Shown piece after piece: positions 35,891-36,461 of a DNA stretch of 36,461 nucleotides (the stretch's first letter is position 1; every line of letters starts with the position of its first letter). The notes beneath the pieces are model-generated. The model was not told the origin of the DNA. It did no database searches and worked only from the letters and a program-made list of their open reading frames with translations. A program made the position numbers and the translations under genes. The DNA is from Curvibacter soli (GTDB lineage Bacteria; Pseudomonadota; Gammaproteobacteria; Burkholderiales; Burkholderiaceae_C), in the NCBI RefSeq assembly GCF_029211125.1, contig NZ_JARGEN010000010.1, forward strand, positions 1-36,461, given 5' to 3'.

Positions 35891-36461
35891 TCAACCTATG
35901 GAAATGCGGGAGCGCGCGCCCTGGCGCCGCCCGATGATGTTCAGCAAGTTCGACAGCGCCGCCTCGCGCCCCGGCGCGGCGCTGGCCTCGCCGCCGAAAT
36001 GCAGGCGCGAGCCCACCCACTGCCCGCTGCCCGAAAGCAGCAGCGCGCCTTCGATCGTCTCCAGCCGCAGCGTCGTCGCCGCGCCGCCCTGCATGGTGAT
36101 GCGGTAGCTGCCCATGGGCTGCAGCGTGGACAGGCGCGACGACATGCGCAGCGCCTCCAGCCGCGCGGTGCCGTCCACCTGCAGGCGCCCCTCGGCCCAG
36201 CGCGCGCGCAAGTCCTGCGTGGACAGCGCCAGTTGCCCCTGCGGCGCCAGCGTGTTCCACGGCGTGCCCAGCCCCATCAGCAGCGCCGCGGGCCAGCGCG
36301 AGGCGCCGTCCGCCAGCGCCAGCGTGCCGCCGCCGCGCGCGATGCGCGCCTGCCAGCGCAGCGGCTGCGCGGTGCAGCAGTCGGCGGCCAGCGCGCCGCG
36401 CAGGCCCAGCCACGCGGGCTGCAGGCGCCACTGCACGCGCCCCGGCAGCGCGGCGCGGTCG
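35891..36461 (-). CDS. gspN: Type II secretion system protein GspN, partial
   Basis: The reading frame runs off the right edge of the window, so only the C-terminal ~190 residues are seen; the start lies outside. The visible part has the beta-rich, Trp/Gly-containing pattern expected of GspN: GRVQWRLQPAWLGLRGALA, then ARGGGTLALADGASRWPAALLMGLGTPWNTLAPQG, LRARWAEGRLQVDGTARLEAL and the conserved ending LLNIIGRR. GspN is a periplasmic/inner-membrane accessory protein of the type II secretion system with an unclear exact role. It precedes gspD by two bases on the same strand. Identification rests on position and pattern, not on a named motif. Confidence 0.85.
   Translation of the reverse strand, partial: DRAALPGRVQWRLQPAWLGLRGALAADCCTAQPLRWQARIARGGGTLALADGASRWPAALLMGLGTPWNTLAPQGQLALSTQDLRARWAEGRLQVDGTARLEALRMSSRLSTLQPMGSYRITMQGGAATTLRLETIEGALLLSGSGQWVGSRLHFGGEASAAPGREAALSNLLNIIGRRQGARSRISIG

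Overview
The window is high-GC bacterial DNA, and its gene content points to a betaproteobacterium of the Comamonadaceae (Acidovorax, Diaphorobacter or Alicycliphilus-like). The grounds are the GC-rich codon use, azurin, a betaproteobacterial-type RNase P RNA, a type II secretion operon of gspN-gspD-gspE order, and several copies of short intergenic repeats I recognise as typical of that family. The genus is an inference. No tRNA, rRNA operon, phage, CRISPR array or intact insertion sequence was found.

Layout. 1-5.5 kb (mostly minus strand): a small hypothetical protein, trpS with an extra C-terminal domain, a site-2 protease, then yciO and the PHP phosphoesterase gene rnm. A chemotaxis receptor with an almost missing sensor domain sits between yciO and the protease on the opposite strand. 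5.5-10.6 kb (minus): recJ, an RpfE-like protein overlapping it, and a MASE1-GGDEF-EAL cyclic-di-GMP protein. 10.8-14.5 kb (plus): lolC-lolD for lipoprotein release, then a NUDIX/metallo-beta-lactamase fusion. 14.5-19.6 kb: azurin (minus), then a DUF898 membrane protein, an M48 protease and a secreted GH5 cellulase with an (Ala-Pro)25 linker and a CBM2-like domain (plus). 19.6-20.3 kb (minus): rnpB and a small membrane protein. 20.5-25.9 kb (minus): a five-gene efflux operon, marR-FUSC-DUF1656-hlyD-nodT, with start and stop codons overlapping at every junction. 26-28.7 kb (plus): cysK and an FAD oxidoreductase. 29-36.5 kb (minus): htpX, a NYN-domain nuclease, pyrC, and gspE, gspD and partial gspN.

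Likely cooperation: the secretin GspD and ATPase GspE belong to the type II secretion system, the expected exporter for the cellulase. The FUSC/DUF1656/HlyD/NodT set resembles an AaeAB-type aromatic-acid pump under MarR control. DUF898 and M48 proteins form a membrane pair. RNase AM (Rnm) and YciO are neighbours, as in Escherichia coli.

The less ordinary signals are mostly non-coding. (1) A 72-bp element with a conserved palindrome and half-site occurs twice, both times 3' of a minus-strand gene. (2) Four clear copies and one degenerate copy of a spaced repeat are present; two of them encode the N-terminus of LolD and the signal peptide of GspD. (3) A 24-bp hairpin repeat lies in the leaders of both the chemotaxis receptor and pyrC. 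(4) The RNase P RNA has an expanded, three-hairpin branch. (5) GspE lacks the tetracysteine motif usual in its family.
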